7,945 nt of DNA from Verrucomicrobiales bacterium (GTDB lineage: Bacteria > Verrucomicrobiota > Verrucomicrobiia > Verrucomicrobiales > Akkermansiaceae). Each line of letters starts with the position of its first letter. Within the stretch, counting starts at the first letter, position 1. A model generated the notes under the pieces. The model ran no database searches. It saw nothing but the letters and a program-made list of their open reading frames with translations, and had not been told where the DNA came from. This document shows, one piece after another, positions 1-6,296 of the stretch. The position numbers and the translations under genes are program-made. The stretch lies in NCBI GenBank assembly GCA_003527555.1, contig DPWT01000245.1:1-7945 (forward strand), read 5' to 3'.

Positions 1-1116
1 TTCCGTAGCTTGGCAATGAGCACCGTGGTGCAGCGAGGTCGGGTTGAGTTTGTAGTTCCGCTTCTCAGATCAAAAGATCCACGACTGCGTCAGGCTGGAC
101 TATTAACTCTCACAGGAATGTTTAAAGGTCGGGCATTTCCAGATGATAAAATCACGCCTGAAATGTATGACCTCGTCGGTGCGATGGTCGACGATCCGAA
201 CGAATCATGGTGGGTCGCGCAGCATGCTATCCAGGCGTTGAAACGTGCCAAGCCGGAGCGGATTGCCAAACACCGTGATAGGCTGCTTGAGTTTCTTAAA
301 TACGATAGCGTGTGGGTGCAGACGGCTGCAGTTGTTACTCTGGCAAAAATAGCCACTGCACCAGAGCATTACAAAAAACTGTTGCCTCCAATTCTGCAAA
401 CGGCCGCCGCATTTACAGTGGATTCTGCTTCGTCGAGTGCTACGAGGGCGATTGCGGACGCTATGAAGTCTGCTAAGCCTGAGGTCAAAGAGTTTGCCCA
501 ACCACTACTCAAAGATACCTATGCGGGAATGCCGAGCGTGTTAAAAGATCCTTATACAGGCGCTATTATGGGCCGAGGGGCGAAAACCGTGCGATCCAGG
601 ATCGGATCGATCGTTCAGCAAATGCCTGGCGGGGAGCAATTCGTGCGTATGATTCCTAAAACTACCTTAAAATCTTTTATTACTGGTAATGATTTAGACA
701 TGTATCGTTACAGCGGTAAGTTCACTCCTAACAAAAAAATGATAGGCACATGGGCGTGGGCGGTTTGGCCTGCACCCAAAAACCAGAAAGAGGTGGATTC
801 TTGCATCAATAATTGGCTCAAACACAGACGTGGAAAAGACGCTACAAAGGTGGAAAAATCCAAAGACACCTTATTGCTTAGTGCCGGAGGAAAAGTAAGT
901 AAATCCGGCTACTACCGCGGATACTTCTGGTCGGGTGATAGATTGATCGGAGTCGATGATGACGAGGCTCTCAAGTTGGTGGTGAAGACGATTGATGGCT
1001 ACGATTTTCTGATTGTCGAAAGAGGTGGATTCAATGCCAAACCTAATACAGATGAGACGAAAGAAATACCCAAAGATTGGCACTGCGGTTATCATATCTA
1101 TATAAGGCAGAAATGA
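1..1116 (+). CDS. HEAT-repeat protein, DUF6288-like, 5' end outside window
   Basis: The frame is open from the first base, so the TTG at 10 and ATG at 16 are probably internal codons and the true start lies upstream. The N-terminal half of the visible 371 codons is helical with HEAT-like units, such as the stretches beginning LLRSKDPRLRQAGLL, WWVAQHAIQALKRAKPERI and YDSVWVQTAAVVTLAKIA. This pattern resembles proteins annotated DUF6288 in Verrucomicrobia and Planctomycetes; that is recalled, not searched. From about residue 240 the composition changes to a tryptophan- and glycine-rich, probably beta-type domain (GTWAWAVWPAP, YFWSGDRLIG, KTIDGYDFLIVERGGF) ending HCGYHIYIRQK. HEAT units usually bind proteins and no catalytic motif is visible. 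The location is probably extracytoplasmic if an unseen signal peptide exists. The stop codon overlaps the ATG of the small downstream ORF. Confidence 0.85.
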   Translation, partial: FRSLAMSTVVQRGRVEFVVPLLRSKDPRLRQAGLLTLTGMFKGRAFPDDKITPEMYDLVGAMVDDPNESWWVAQHAIQALKRAKPERIAKHRDRLLEFLKYDSVWVQTAAVVTLAKIATAPEHYKKLLPPILQTAAAFTVDSASSSATRAIADAMKSAKPEVKEFAQPLLKDTYAGMPSVLKDPYTGAIMGRGAKTVRSRIGSIVQQMPGGEQFVRMIPKTTLKSFITGNDLDMYRYSGKFTPNKKMIGTWAWAVWPAPKNQKEVDSCINNWLKHRRGKDATKVEKSKDTLLLSAGGKVSKSGYYRGYFWSGDRLIGVDDDEALKLVVKTIDGYDFLIVERGGFNAKPNTDETKEIPKDWHCGYHIYIRQK

Positions 1117-1226
1117 GGACGTGGAAGATCGCTTTATCGTTATCGGTGCTCTTGTTGGCTCTCGTGCTTTCACCAGACTATCTTGCTTCATATGCTAAGA
1201 ACCAAAAAGCCACTAGAGTGCTCTAG
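1113..1226 (+). CDS. Possible 37-residue membrane or signal-peptide-like small protein
   Basis: An ATG at 1113 overlaps the TGA of the HEAT-repeat gene as ATGA, a classic layout for translational coupling. The peptide starts MRTWKIALSLSVLLLALVLS, which is a basic N-terminus followed by a hydrophobic core of about 15 residues, and continues PDYLASYAKNQKATRVL before a TAG at 1224. It looks like a single membrane helix or a signal peptide with almost nothing after it. The last codons and the stop lie inside the hairpin at 1207-1232. It could be a real small membrane protein, the remnant of a longer secreted protein, or a chance ORF. No family is recognised. Confidence 0.35.
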   Translation: MRTWKIALSLSVLLLALVLSPDYLASYAKNQKATRVL

Positions 1227-1232
1227 TGGCTT
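1207..1232 (-). terminator. Intrinsic terminator hairpin between convergent genes
   Basis: A perfect 11-bp stem (1207-1217 with 1222-1232) encloses the 4-nt loop GTGC. Read on the minus strand the stem runs into five T residues (complement of 1204-1208), so it should end transcription of the secreted-protein gene that stops at 1258. Read on the plus strand the tail is only TTCTGT, so termination of the HEAT-repeat transcript would be weaker but is possible. Confidence 0.8.
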
Positions 1233-1257
1233 CTGTGTATTGAATAGGTTGTTAGGA

Positions 1258-1950
1258 TTAGTCGCGTAGTTCCTGTTTGAGGTCACGATTAAGTTCAGCC
1301 ACTTCTTTCATGAGACGTTCACGCTCGTTACTGGAAAGATTACCCGCTTTGAGGCGATCCTCTGTGGACTCTAGTCTACTGACCTTACGGCGAAGGCTTG
1401 ATGCCTCCAGAGTACTAAGTCGTTTAGAGCGGATGCCAAACTCAATAAGTTCTTCAAAGCGGTGTTGGGCATGATTGACGATAGGTGTGCGCTTATCTCC
1501 TTTTTCAGGGGTCATGATGGCAGCGTTGATGTCATCGTTCAGGGTGTCGAGCTCTGCGCGGATTGATTTTTTTTCAGTCTCGTCCAGGCCATCTTTATTG
1601 TTATCTTTTGCAGTATTTACGATGGATGTATGACGTGTTTTAAAACTTTTTCCGTCGGCTTCTTCGATCGCACCGATAGTAAGAAATCTAACAATTCTTT
1701 TGTAAGTATGGTTTGTATACTCGCGTAGATTGGATGATCGATGATCTCGCGCTTCTGGATCTTTTTTCCATTTATGTGTATCAATTCGATCAAGTATGGC
1801 TTCCTCTCTAATGGCGGCATTGCTGGCTTTGCGTTCCACGATGTTAGCTTTGCGGTGCTTTAAGAATTTTTTTTTCGGGACGGCGTAAGTTAGAGAGCTA
1901 ATTGAGCAGAGGGTCACGATGGTGATGATGGATGATGTTTTCATTTTCAT
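1258..1950 (-). CDS. Small secreted, highly charged protein with EF-hand-like motif
   Basis: No family is recognised. The frame opens at a GTG at 1983, but the ATG at 1950 (or the ATG two codons on, at 1944) is preferred because it puts a signal peptide at the N-terminus: MKTSSIITIVTLCSISSLTYA, cleaved before VPKKKF. The mature part of about 207 residues is rich in Lys, Arg, Glu and Asp, has no cysteine, and is predicted helical by eye, with a likely coiled coil in the last 50 residues. In the middle the stretch DNNKDGLDETEKK resembles an EF-hand or dockerin calcium loop (D, N, D, G spacing), but position 12 is Lys rather than Glu, so binding is uncertain. It is monocistronic and ends at the hairpin at 1207-1232. 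It probably acts in the periplasm or outside the cell. Confidence 0.75.
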   Translation of the reverse strand: MKMKTSSIITIVTLCSISSLTYAVPKKKFLKHRKANIVERKASNAAIREEAILDRIDTHKWKKDPEARDHRSSNLREYTNHTYKRIVRFLTIGAIEEADGKSFKTRHTSIVNTAKDNNKDGLDETEKKSIRAELDTLNDDINAAIMTPEKGDKRTPIVNHAQHRFEELIEFGIRSKRLSTLEASSLRRKVSRLESTEDRLKAGNLSSNERERLMKEVAELNRDLKQELRD

Positions 1951-2059
1951 ATATCTAATAGTAAGTTGATATATGAAACTCACGACACGGATGAAGGTTG
2001 TGAAATTAAATAATATTTTTCAACGTCGTGTAGAATCAACTATTTCAATGAGATATTAT

Positions 2060-2074
2060 TGTTAGCCCCTAACA
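2060..2074 (-). terminator. Weak hairpin downstream of the YchJ-like gene
   Basis: A 6-bp stem (TGTTAG / CTAACA) with a 3-nt loop lies 33 bp past the stop of the minus-strand YchJ-like gene. On the minus strand it is followed by AT-rich sequence (ATAATATC) rather than a clean T run. It may end the two-gene transcript, but the stem is short and the call is weak. Confidence 0.25.
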
Positions 2075-2107
2075 GGTAGAGTGTTATTCGCTCATGACCA
2101 TACAATG

Positions 2108-2554
2108 CTACCATGCCTTGCCTGCGAGATATTTCCAGTCACCTTTGTAGCGCTTGAATCGGGCTCGCTCGTGGAGCTCCTTAGCTTCACCATCGATGTA
2201 ACAACGTGCTGTAAATTCAACTTTTCCATTCTTGTCGTTCTTACCCCCCTTCACCACCTGATCAACGGTCAAGAAATACCAATTAATGTCGTGGATTGTC
2301 TTATTGAGCTCTTTTTTTAATCCGGGCTCACGCGTGTCTGGGTGGGTTGTTTCTACCAAGTAATCGGTCAGTCGAAAAAAATATGCTGCATAGCGTGACC
2401 GCATTAGCTCTTCAGCAGTTTTTGCTTTTGCTTTATGGCGATGTAGAGGCATGCAGCATATGTAGTAACTGTCCATGCTCTTACACGGGCACAGCGATTC
2501 TGCACGGGTCCTTTCTGGTGATTCGTGTTCTTGATCAATATCAGGTGTGTCCAT
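2108..2554 (-). CDS. YchJ-family protein (UPF0225) with N-terminal SEC-C zinc motif
   Basis: The protein of 148 residues fits the YchJ/UPF0225 family: an N-terminal SEC-C metal motif followed by an NTF2-like domain. The motif is visible as CPC at 22-24 and CC at 33-34, so all four putative zinc ligands are present, but the usual CPCGSG core reads CPCKSM. The family hallmark TAEELMRSRYAAY follows at 46-58, then a segment containing THPDTR. The C-terminus ends WKYLAGKAW with no second cysteine cluster. YchJ proteins are cytoplasmic and their molecular function is not established; SEC-C motifs bind zinc and are otherwise known from SecA. The gene starts 4 bp after the stop of the upstream secreted-protein gene, so the two are almost certainly cotranscribed. 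No Shine-Dalgarno sequence precedes the ATG, which favours translational coupling. Confidence 0.88.
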   Translation of the reverse strand: MDTPDIDQEHESPERTRAESLCPCKSMDSYYICCMPLHRHKAKAKTAEELMRSRYAAYFFRLTDYLVETTHPDTREPGLKKELNKTIHDINWYFLTVDQVVKGGKNDKNGKVEFTARCYIDGEAKELHERARFKRYKGDWKYLAGKAW

Positions 2555-2558
2555 TATG

Positions 2559-3197
2559 TTAGTTATCGCTTGGTTTTACCATATCGACTATGGCTGTTTT
2601 TACTGAGCCAGATGGTATTGTATTGAGTAAAAATGAAAGATGGAAATAAGCATCTTGTAGCTTTTTTTTGAGCAGCTTGGATTGTTCTTGGATGCTTGGA
2701 GTGTCGTTGCCAAATTTATTTACTCCAGCATCGATCTTAGAATTTATTGTCTTGAGGTAATTTGCTGTAAACTTCACATCGATGGGTTTTGGTTTAGCGC
2801 TTAGCTGAATTGCATGTTGCGCAAGAAAACTTTCGATCCATGCATCATTCCGTATGCTCATGTGGCTCCACATAGTTCCTCCACCACTTTCTATGGCACG
2901 TGCCTGAAGTTTAAGATCCTCCCACTCGTTGAGCATCATGCGCCACTCTTCTAGGCGCAGTACTGCTTGAACAGAATTTTTTCCAAGTGTGTAATTAGTT
3001 TGCGACCGTTTTGCCGCTGCCCAAATTTTAGCAGCTCGATTTTCGCCCGCTTCGCCGGCATACCCCATCTCTTTAACCAGCTGCGCAGGAGTATATTGTA
3101 GAACATCACTGAGCGTCATAGGTTTTTCACCAGCGAATGAATTGGATAAGAGCACACACAGGGTGATGATTGCCGGGTAATAAATTACATTTTTCAT
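2559..3197 (-). CDS. Secreted hypothetical protein, mostly helical
   Basis: No family is recognised. The N-terminus is a clear Sec signal peptide (MKNVIYYPAIITLCVLLSNSFA, likely cut before GEKPMT), leaving a mature protein of about 190 residues. It is rich in Ala, Lys, Gln and Leu and looks all-helical, with a tryptophan-containing segment (EEWRMMLNEWEDL) and a Lys/Gln-rich stretch near the C-terminus (QSKLLKKKLQDAYF). The mature part has no cysteine. There is no lipobox, so it should be soluble in the periplasm or exported. The ATG at 3197 is supported by the signal peptide; a purine run AAGGG lies about 12 nt upstream, rather far for a good ribosome site. It is first in a two-gene unit with the YchJ-like gene and divergent from the phosphatase gene. 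Confidence 0.78.
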   Translation of the reverse strand: MKNVIYYPAIITLCVLLSNSFAGEKPMTLSDVLQYTPAQLVKEMGYAGEAGENRAAKIWAAAKRSQTNYTLGKNSVQAVLRLEEWRMMLNEWEDLKLQARAIESGGGTMWSHMSIRNDAWIESFLAQHAIQLSAKPKPIDVKFTANYLKTINSKIDAGVNKFGNDTPSIQEQSKLLKKKLQDAYFHLSFLLNTIPSGSVKTAIVDMVKPSDN

Positions 3198-3282
3198 ATT
3201 TTATCGATGCCCTTATACCTGTAATCGATCAAGAAAAAATGACGTGCTATCAAAGAACAATTTAGTTTATTCTCAGCGCGAC
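3198..3282. promoter_or_regulatory. Divergent promoter region with paired ATCGAT sites
   Basis: This short AT-rich gap must carry start signals for both the minus-strand secreted-protein/YchJ unit and the plus-strand phosphatase. Two ATCGAT palindromes (3203-3208 and 3224-3229) are spaced 21 bp centre to centre, about two helical turns, with TTATAC between them at 3213-3218. The spacing would suit a dimeric regulator. No convincing -35/-10 pair can be assigned on either strand. Confidence 0.3.
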
Positions 3283-3942
3283 ATGAGAACACTTGCTATT
3301 GGGGATATACACGGTTGCCTTGAGCCACTCAAAAACCTCTGGAAAACAATCGATCCCAAACCTGAGGATCGTATCATTTTTATGGGGGATTACGTCGATC
3401 GCGGACCTGAGTGCAAGGGGGTTATTGATTATCTTATTGAGCTACAGCAGCAAGACCTGAATATCACGTTTCTCTCGGGTAACCATGAGGAAAAATTTTT
3501 TCTATCGGAAATGGATCTTACTGATCGTGACCATTGGCTGAGAGTGTGGGGTGGGCCAGAAACCTTGGATTCGTATGGTCCGGGAGGATTCGATGATATT
3601 CCGGCATCCCACTGGGAGTTTCTGCGTAAATGCCGGCCTTATCTAGAGACGGATAGCCACATTTTTGTCCATGCTAACCTTGAGCACGATGTTCCTATCG
3701 ACCAGCAACTTCCGTTCACCATCATCCATAAAAAATTTGGCGAACCCAAAGCGCATATGTCAGGGAAGGTAATGGTTTGTGGTCACACTGCTCAGAAGTC
3801 GCATGTGCCAGCCAACCTCGGCCATGCCATTTGTATCGATACTGACGTAGGTCGCGGGGGTTATTTAACATGTTTACACGTTGAAACCGGTGAATATTGG
3901 CAGACCAATTTTGATGGTGATCTACGGCAGGATAAGATTTAG
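3283..3942 (+). CDS. PPP-family metallophosphatase (serine/threonine phosphatase-like)
   Basis: A cytoplasmic calcineurin-like phosphoesterase of 219 residues, close in size to bacterial PrpA/PrpB and phage lambda phosphatase. The two-metal active-site motifs appear in order: GDIHG at 7-11, GDYVDRG at 35-41, GNHE at 66-69, FVHA at 128-131 and GHT at 167-169. The residue after FVHA is Asn where many bacterial members have Gly. The frame extends to a GTG at 3244, but the ATG at 3283 is chosen because it places the GDIHG motif six residues from the N-terminus, as is usual in the family. The likely substrate is a phosphoprotein (Ser/Thr or Tyr); a diadenosine tetraphosphatase (ApaH-like) role cannot be excluded. 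No Shine-Dalgarno sequence is visible. It is transcribed alone, and no terminator is evident before the convergent DUF5069 gene. Confidence 0.92.
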   Translation: MRTLAIGDIHGCLEPLKNLWKTIDPKPEDRIIFMGDYVDRGPECKGVIDYLIELQQQDLNITFLSGNHEEKFFLSEMDLTDRDHWLRVWGGPETLDSYGPGGFDDIPASHWEFLRKCRPYLETDSHIFVHANLEHDVPIDQQLPFTIIHKKFGEPKAHMSGKVMVCGHTAQKSHVPANLGHAICIDTDVGRGGYLTCLHVETGEYWQTNFDGDLRQDKI

Positions 3943-4068
3943 GATTACGTGGTCATTTGCAGGGGATGTTTTTAAATTGAACCCCGGGCATTTTGTTTGA
4001 AATTTGGCATGTATGAGATCTTTAAAATGCATGGTGCAATTGTTGAATCCTCGGAGAGAAGTTTCCAC

Positions 4069-4106
4069 AAAAAAAGCCCGAAGAGGCATAGAAGCATCCT
4101 CGGGCT
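4069..4106 (-). terminator. Intrinsic terminator of the DUF5069 gene
   Basis: On the minus strand, 22 bp after the stop, a G+C-rich stem AGCCCGA / TCGGGCT (4100-4106 with 4075-4081) with partial pairing inside the 18-nt interior runs directly into seven T residues (complement of 4069-4075). This is a textbook rho-independent terminator for the minus strand. It has no T tract on the plus side, so it would not serve the convergent phosphatase gene. Confidence 0.88.
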
Positions 4107-4127
4107 AGGTTAGGAAATGTTGTTTAC

Positions 4128-4559
4128 TTAGTTGAGTTCGGCGGCGTGGAACTCGTCCCAGTCGTCTAGGTTATTAAGGTTGATAGCGTCACGCGGGTCA
4201 CCGTCGGGCAGACCAGCGGTGGCTAGTATCTCTTGGCGGGTTTCATCTGTGTGAATGTATCCGGTGATAGCCGCATTGAGCTCTTGGATTGCTTCATCGT
4301 TGACCTTGGTGCCGTTTTGGCTGACCCATTCTTCGCACTGAATGTAGGTAGGTTGGGTGGCGATAAATGCGAGAAAGGCGTCGCGGTCTAGGCCGAGCCC
4401 ATCGAGGACCATTTGATCGTATCCCTGACCGCAGCCTGGGTATCCATCGGCAATCTTGCCTGCTTTTTCAAGAGAAGCTTTAAGCCATAGGCGTGGGAGG
4501 TGAAGGACGCCTAATGGACCTTTTGTTCCGGAACTAATGAGTGGTACAATTTTTGACAT
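4128..4559 (-). CDS. DUF5069 domain-containing protein
   Basis: A small soluble protein of 143 residues with no signal peptide. The pattern fits DUF5069, a family of unknown function that is frequent in Verrucomicrobia: LHLPRLWLKASLEKAG near residue 20, then a Gly/Tyr-rich turn (DGYPGCGQGYDQ), LDGLGLDRDAFLAFI, and a later acidic tail (LNNLDDWDEFHAAELN). Recognition is from recalled family patterns, not a search. The ATG at 4559 has no Shine-Dalgarno sequence upstream. A possible -10 (CATAAT on the minus strand, 4588-4593) lies about 30 bp upstream of the ATG, without a good -35. The gene has its own strong terminator and is separated by 177 bp from the upstream amidase gene, so it is probably transcribed alone, though readthrough from the upstream operon is possible. 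No enzymatic motif is visible. Confidence 0.8.
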   Translation of the reverse strand: MSKIVPLISSGTKGPLGVLHLPRLWLKASLEKAGKIADGYPGCGQGYDQMVLDGLGLDRDAFLAFIATQPTYIQCEEWVSQNGTKVNDEAIQELNAAITGYIHTDETRQEILATAGLPDGDPRDAINLNNLDDWDEFHAAELN

Positions 4560-4736
4560 AGTGCGCGGAAACTAACCATAGATTGTTATTATGCAAGTCT
4601 TTGATTTCGCAAGTGTATCTGCACACAGTGTGTTACTTGATTGAACTGCATTATGGAGTCATGCTACCTCTGCTAGATGCACTAGTGTGAGAAGATTTGC
4701 GAGGTTGTCGGTCCAGCTCCCATCGAGGTGCACACC
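4560..4736. other. Intergenic region between amidase and DUF5069 genes
   Basis: A 177-bp gap between two minus-strand genes. It should hold the end of the Mla/PssA/amidase transcript and the promoter of the DUF5069 gene. Two short palindromes are present: CACACAGTGTG at 4622-4632 and CACTAGTG at 4680-4687. Neither is followed by a T run, so no intrinsic terminator can be assigned. No tRNA or ORF is seen. Confidence 0.4.
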
Positions 4737-5375
4737 CTACTTTTTAACACGAAAGTTCTTATAAGCCATGATTCCATCAGCGATTGCGATGGCGCATTCG
4801 TTCTGATAGGTTGCCGTCTGACAACGCCTGCGCTCCGTGTGATTTGAAATATAGCCACATTCGACGAGAACTGCAGGGCAGCGGGTTTTGTTTAGTACAG
4901 CAAGATCTTTACGCTGTCTGGTATCACGGTTGCGAATCTTAAGTCGGCTCAGTAAGCGCAGGTGGATGTGGGCTGCAAGGCGTTTGCCCTGCTCGCCGTA
5001 GTAGTAGGTTTCCACACCATGGTATCGGCTGCTTTTGTGAGCGTTAAAGTGGATGCTGACAAATAGGGCATTTTGGTAGCGGTTGGCAATGGCGGCACGA
5101 CCACTAAGTGAAATATAGGCATCACTGCTTCGGGTCATCGTGACGGGCATCTGACGATCCTTGAGAAGTTTAGCAACACGCTTAGCGACACTGAGTGCAA
5201 GATCCTTCTCGTAGACTTTACCTCGGTTGGCTCCTTTGTCTTTTCCTCCGTGCCCGGCATCAATGATGACACGCGAAACATCGCGTGCATGTGCTGACAA
5301 ACCAAGGCTGAGCATGGTTAGGAGTGATAGCAAGTAGCGCGACACTGGATAAAGAAGATGATGAGGAGAGGACAA
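4737..5375 (-). CDS. N-acetylmuramoyl-L-alanine amidase (Amidase_3 family), periplasmic
   Basis: A zinc hydrolase cleaving the amide bond between N-acetylmuramic acid and the peptide stem of peptidoglycan. With the TTG at 5375 taken as residue 1, the zinc ligands and catalytic Glu are in place: His42 in IDAGHGGKDKGA, Glu56 in VYEKD, His109 in SIHFNAH and the catalytic Glu172 in VLVECGYISN. A signal peptide (hydrophobic residues 14-27, likely cut after AHA at 28-30) sends it to the periplasm. There is no SPOR, LysM or AMIN domain, so it is a bare catalytic domain of about 180 residues. The start is uncertain: an in-frame stop lies just above the TTG, and no ATG precedes the hydrophobic core. 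The GTG at 5345 is a plausible alternative; the ATG at residue 21 would cut the signal peptide. It is last in the lipid operon, 60 bp after pssA. Confidence 0.93.
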   Translation of the reverse strand: MSSPHHLLYPVSRYLLSLLTMLSLGLSAHARDVSRVIIDAGHGGKDKGANRGKVYEKDLALSVAKRVAKLLKDRQMPVTMTRSSDAYISLSGRAAIANRYQNALFVSIHFNAHKSSRYHGVETYYYGEQGKRLAAHIHLRLLSRLKIRNRDTRQRKDLAVLNKTRCPAVLVECGYISNHTERRRCQTATYQNECAIAIADGIMAYKNFRVKK

Positions 5376-5435
5376 AATTTAATCTCTAAACTTACTGACT
5401 ATGACTCTGAAGTCAATCTGGAAGCTTAGCAGTTC

Positions 5436-6254
5436 TTAACTATTTTTTTCTTTACCATCGAATGCGTGTTCAAGATCCCGACGCCATTGTTTAGAGAGGA
5501 GTGGTCTAATTAGACCGTAGATAAGGTATAAGGAGAAAATTGCAGTAGGCGTGTACCAACGAGTTTCCTCATTGAGCATGAGAACGATAACGAGGGCTCC
5601 GAGTAAAATTCCCCAGAGTGTGCCTCGAGTATGAAAATCGACTTTTTTAAAACTCGGGTAGCGAAGGTTGCTGATCATCAGCCATGATAATATCAACATG
5701 GTGCCGGCAAGTACCCAGTTCCAGTAGCCGAGGTCATTACCCTGGTCGTTTTTGCTGAAAAAGATGAGTAGGAAGGTAACCGAAGCGATGAATCCAGCTG
5801 CCATAGGAATGGGAATACCTCGGAAGTCGTTTGATGCTTCGTCATTTTTGGGCATGTTGGCGAGGCAATTGAATCGTGCGAGCCGCATTGCTCCACAGAG
5901 CAGGTAAATAAAGGCAATTGCCCAACCTATTTTGCTAGGGAGGTTAAAAAGAACAGCTTTGGAGACAAGGAGCGCGGGTGCCATACCAAATGAAACGACG
6001 TCTGCAATAGAATCAAATTCTTGACCGAAGGGTGATTCCTTGCCGCCCATGCGAGCAAGCCTGCCGTCCAGCAGGTCAAATAGGCAAGATGCAAAAATTA
6101 ACAGAATGGCTTTTTCGTAAAATGGGTAAGCGGCAGAAAAGTCGTTAAGTTTTATACCTTCAAAAATAGTCAGTGTGGCAAAAAACCCACAGCAGAGGTT
6201 ACCTGCTGTCATCAGGTTTGGCAGGAGATAAATCTTGGGTTCGGAGGTGCTCAT
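5436..6254 (-). CDS. pssA: CDP-diacylglycerol--serine O-phosphatidyltransferase
   Basis: An integral inner-membrane enzyme transferring phosphatidyl from CDP-diacylglycerol to L-serine, giving phosphatidylserine, the precursor of phosphatidylethanolamine. The CDP-alcohol phosphotransferase signature is complete: D60, D63-G64, A67-R68, G77, D81 and D85. The preceding YLLPNLMTAGNLCCGF at 9-24 and the later RFNCLANMP and FRGIPIPMAAG stretches are typical of the type II PssA subfamily found in Bacillus and many Gram-negatives, rather than the phospholipase-D-like E. coli enzyme. About seven or eight hydrophobic segments are seen; the length of 272 is usual. The ATG at 6254 has no Shine-Dalgarno sequence. 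It lies 42 bp after the MlaD-like gene and 60 bp before the amidase gene. No psd decarboxylase gene lies in the window. Confidence 0.95.
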   Translation of the reverse strand: MSTSEPKIYLLPNLMTAGNLCCGFFATLTIFEGIKLNDFSAAYPFYEKAILLIFASCLFDLLDGRLARMGGKESPFGQEFDSIADVVSFGMAPALLVSKAVLFNLPSKIGWAIAFIYLLCGAMRLARFNCLANMPKNDEASNDFRGIPIPMAAGFIASVTFLLIFFSKNDQGNDLGYWNWVLAGTMLILSWLMISNLRYPSFKKVDFHTRGTLWGILLGALVIVLMLNEETRWYTPTAIFSLYLIYGLIRPLLSKQWRRDLEHAFDGKEKNS

Positions 6255-6296
6255 GGAGTGGGAGTAAAAGTTTGAAAATACTGACTGAAGAATTGT

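Noticed and set aside
1277..1474. Plus-strand ORF rich in Arg, Ser and Leu opposite the secreted-protein gene
   Set aside because: It is the antisense shadow of the Lys/Arg/Glu-rich minus-strand gene, has no start signal, and shows low-complexity composition expected of a shadow frame.
2081..2562. Two plus-strand ORFs opposite the YchJ-like gene
   Set aside because: The minus strand encodes a recognisable YchJ protein across the same bases; the plus-strand peptides match no family.
3943..4068. Possible terminator or small RNA downstream of the phosphatase gene
   Set aside because: Apart from a short CCCCGGG-containing stretch there is no stable stem with a T tract on the plus strand.
4622..4687. 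Palindromes CACACAGTGTG and CACTAGTG as a paired operator or terminator
   Set aside because: The two differ in sequence and length, neither is followed by a T run, and such short palindromes occur often by chance.
5390..5420. TGACT/AGTCA hairpin with TTGACT as a promoter before the amidase gene
   Set aside because: The stem is only 5 bp, and no acceptable -10 lies at the right distance from TTGACT; the gene is better explained as part of the operon.
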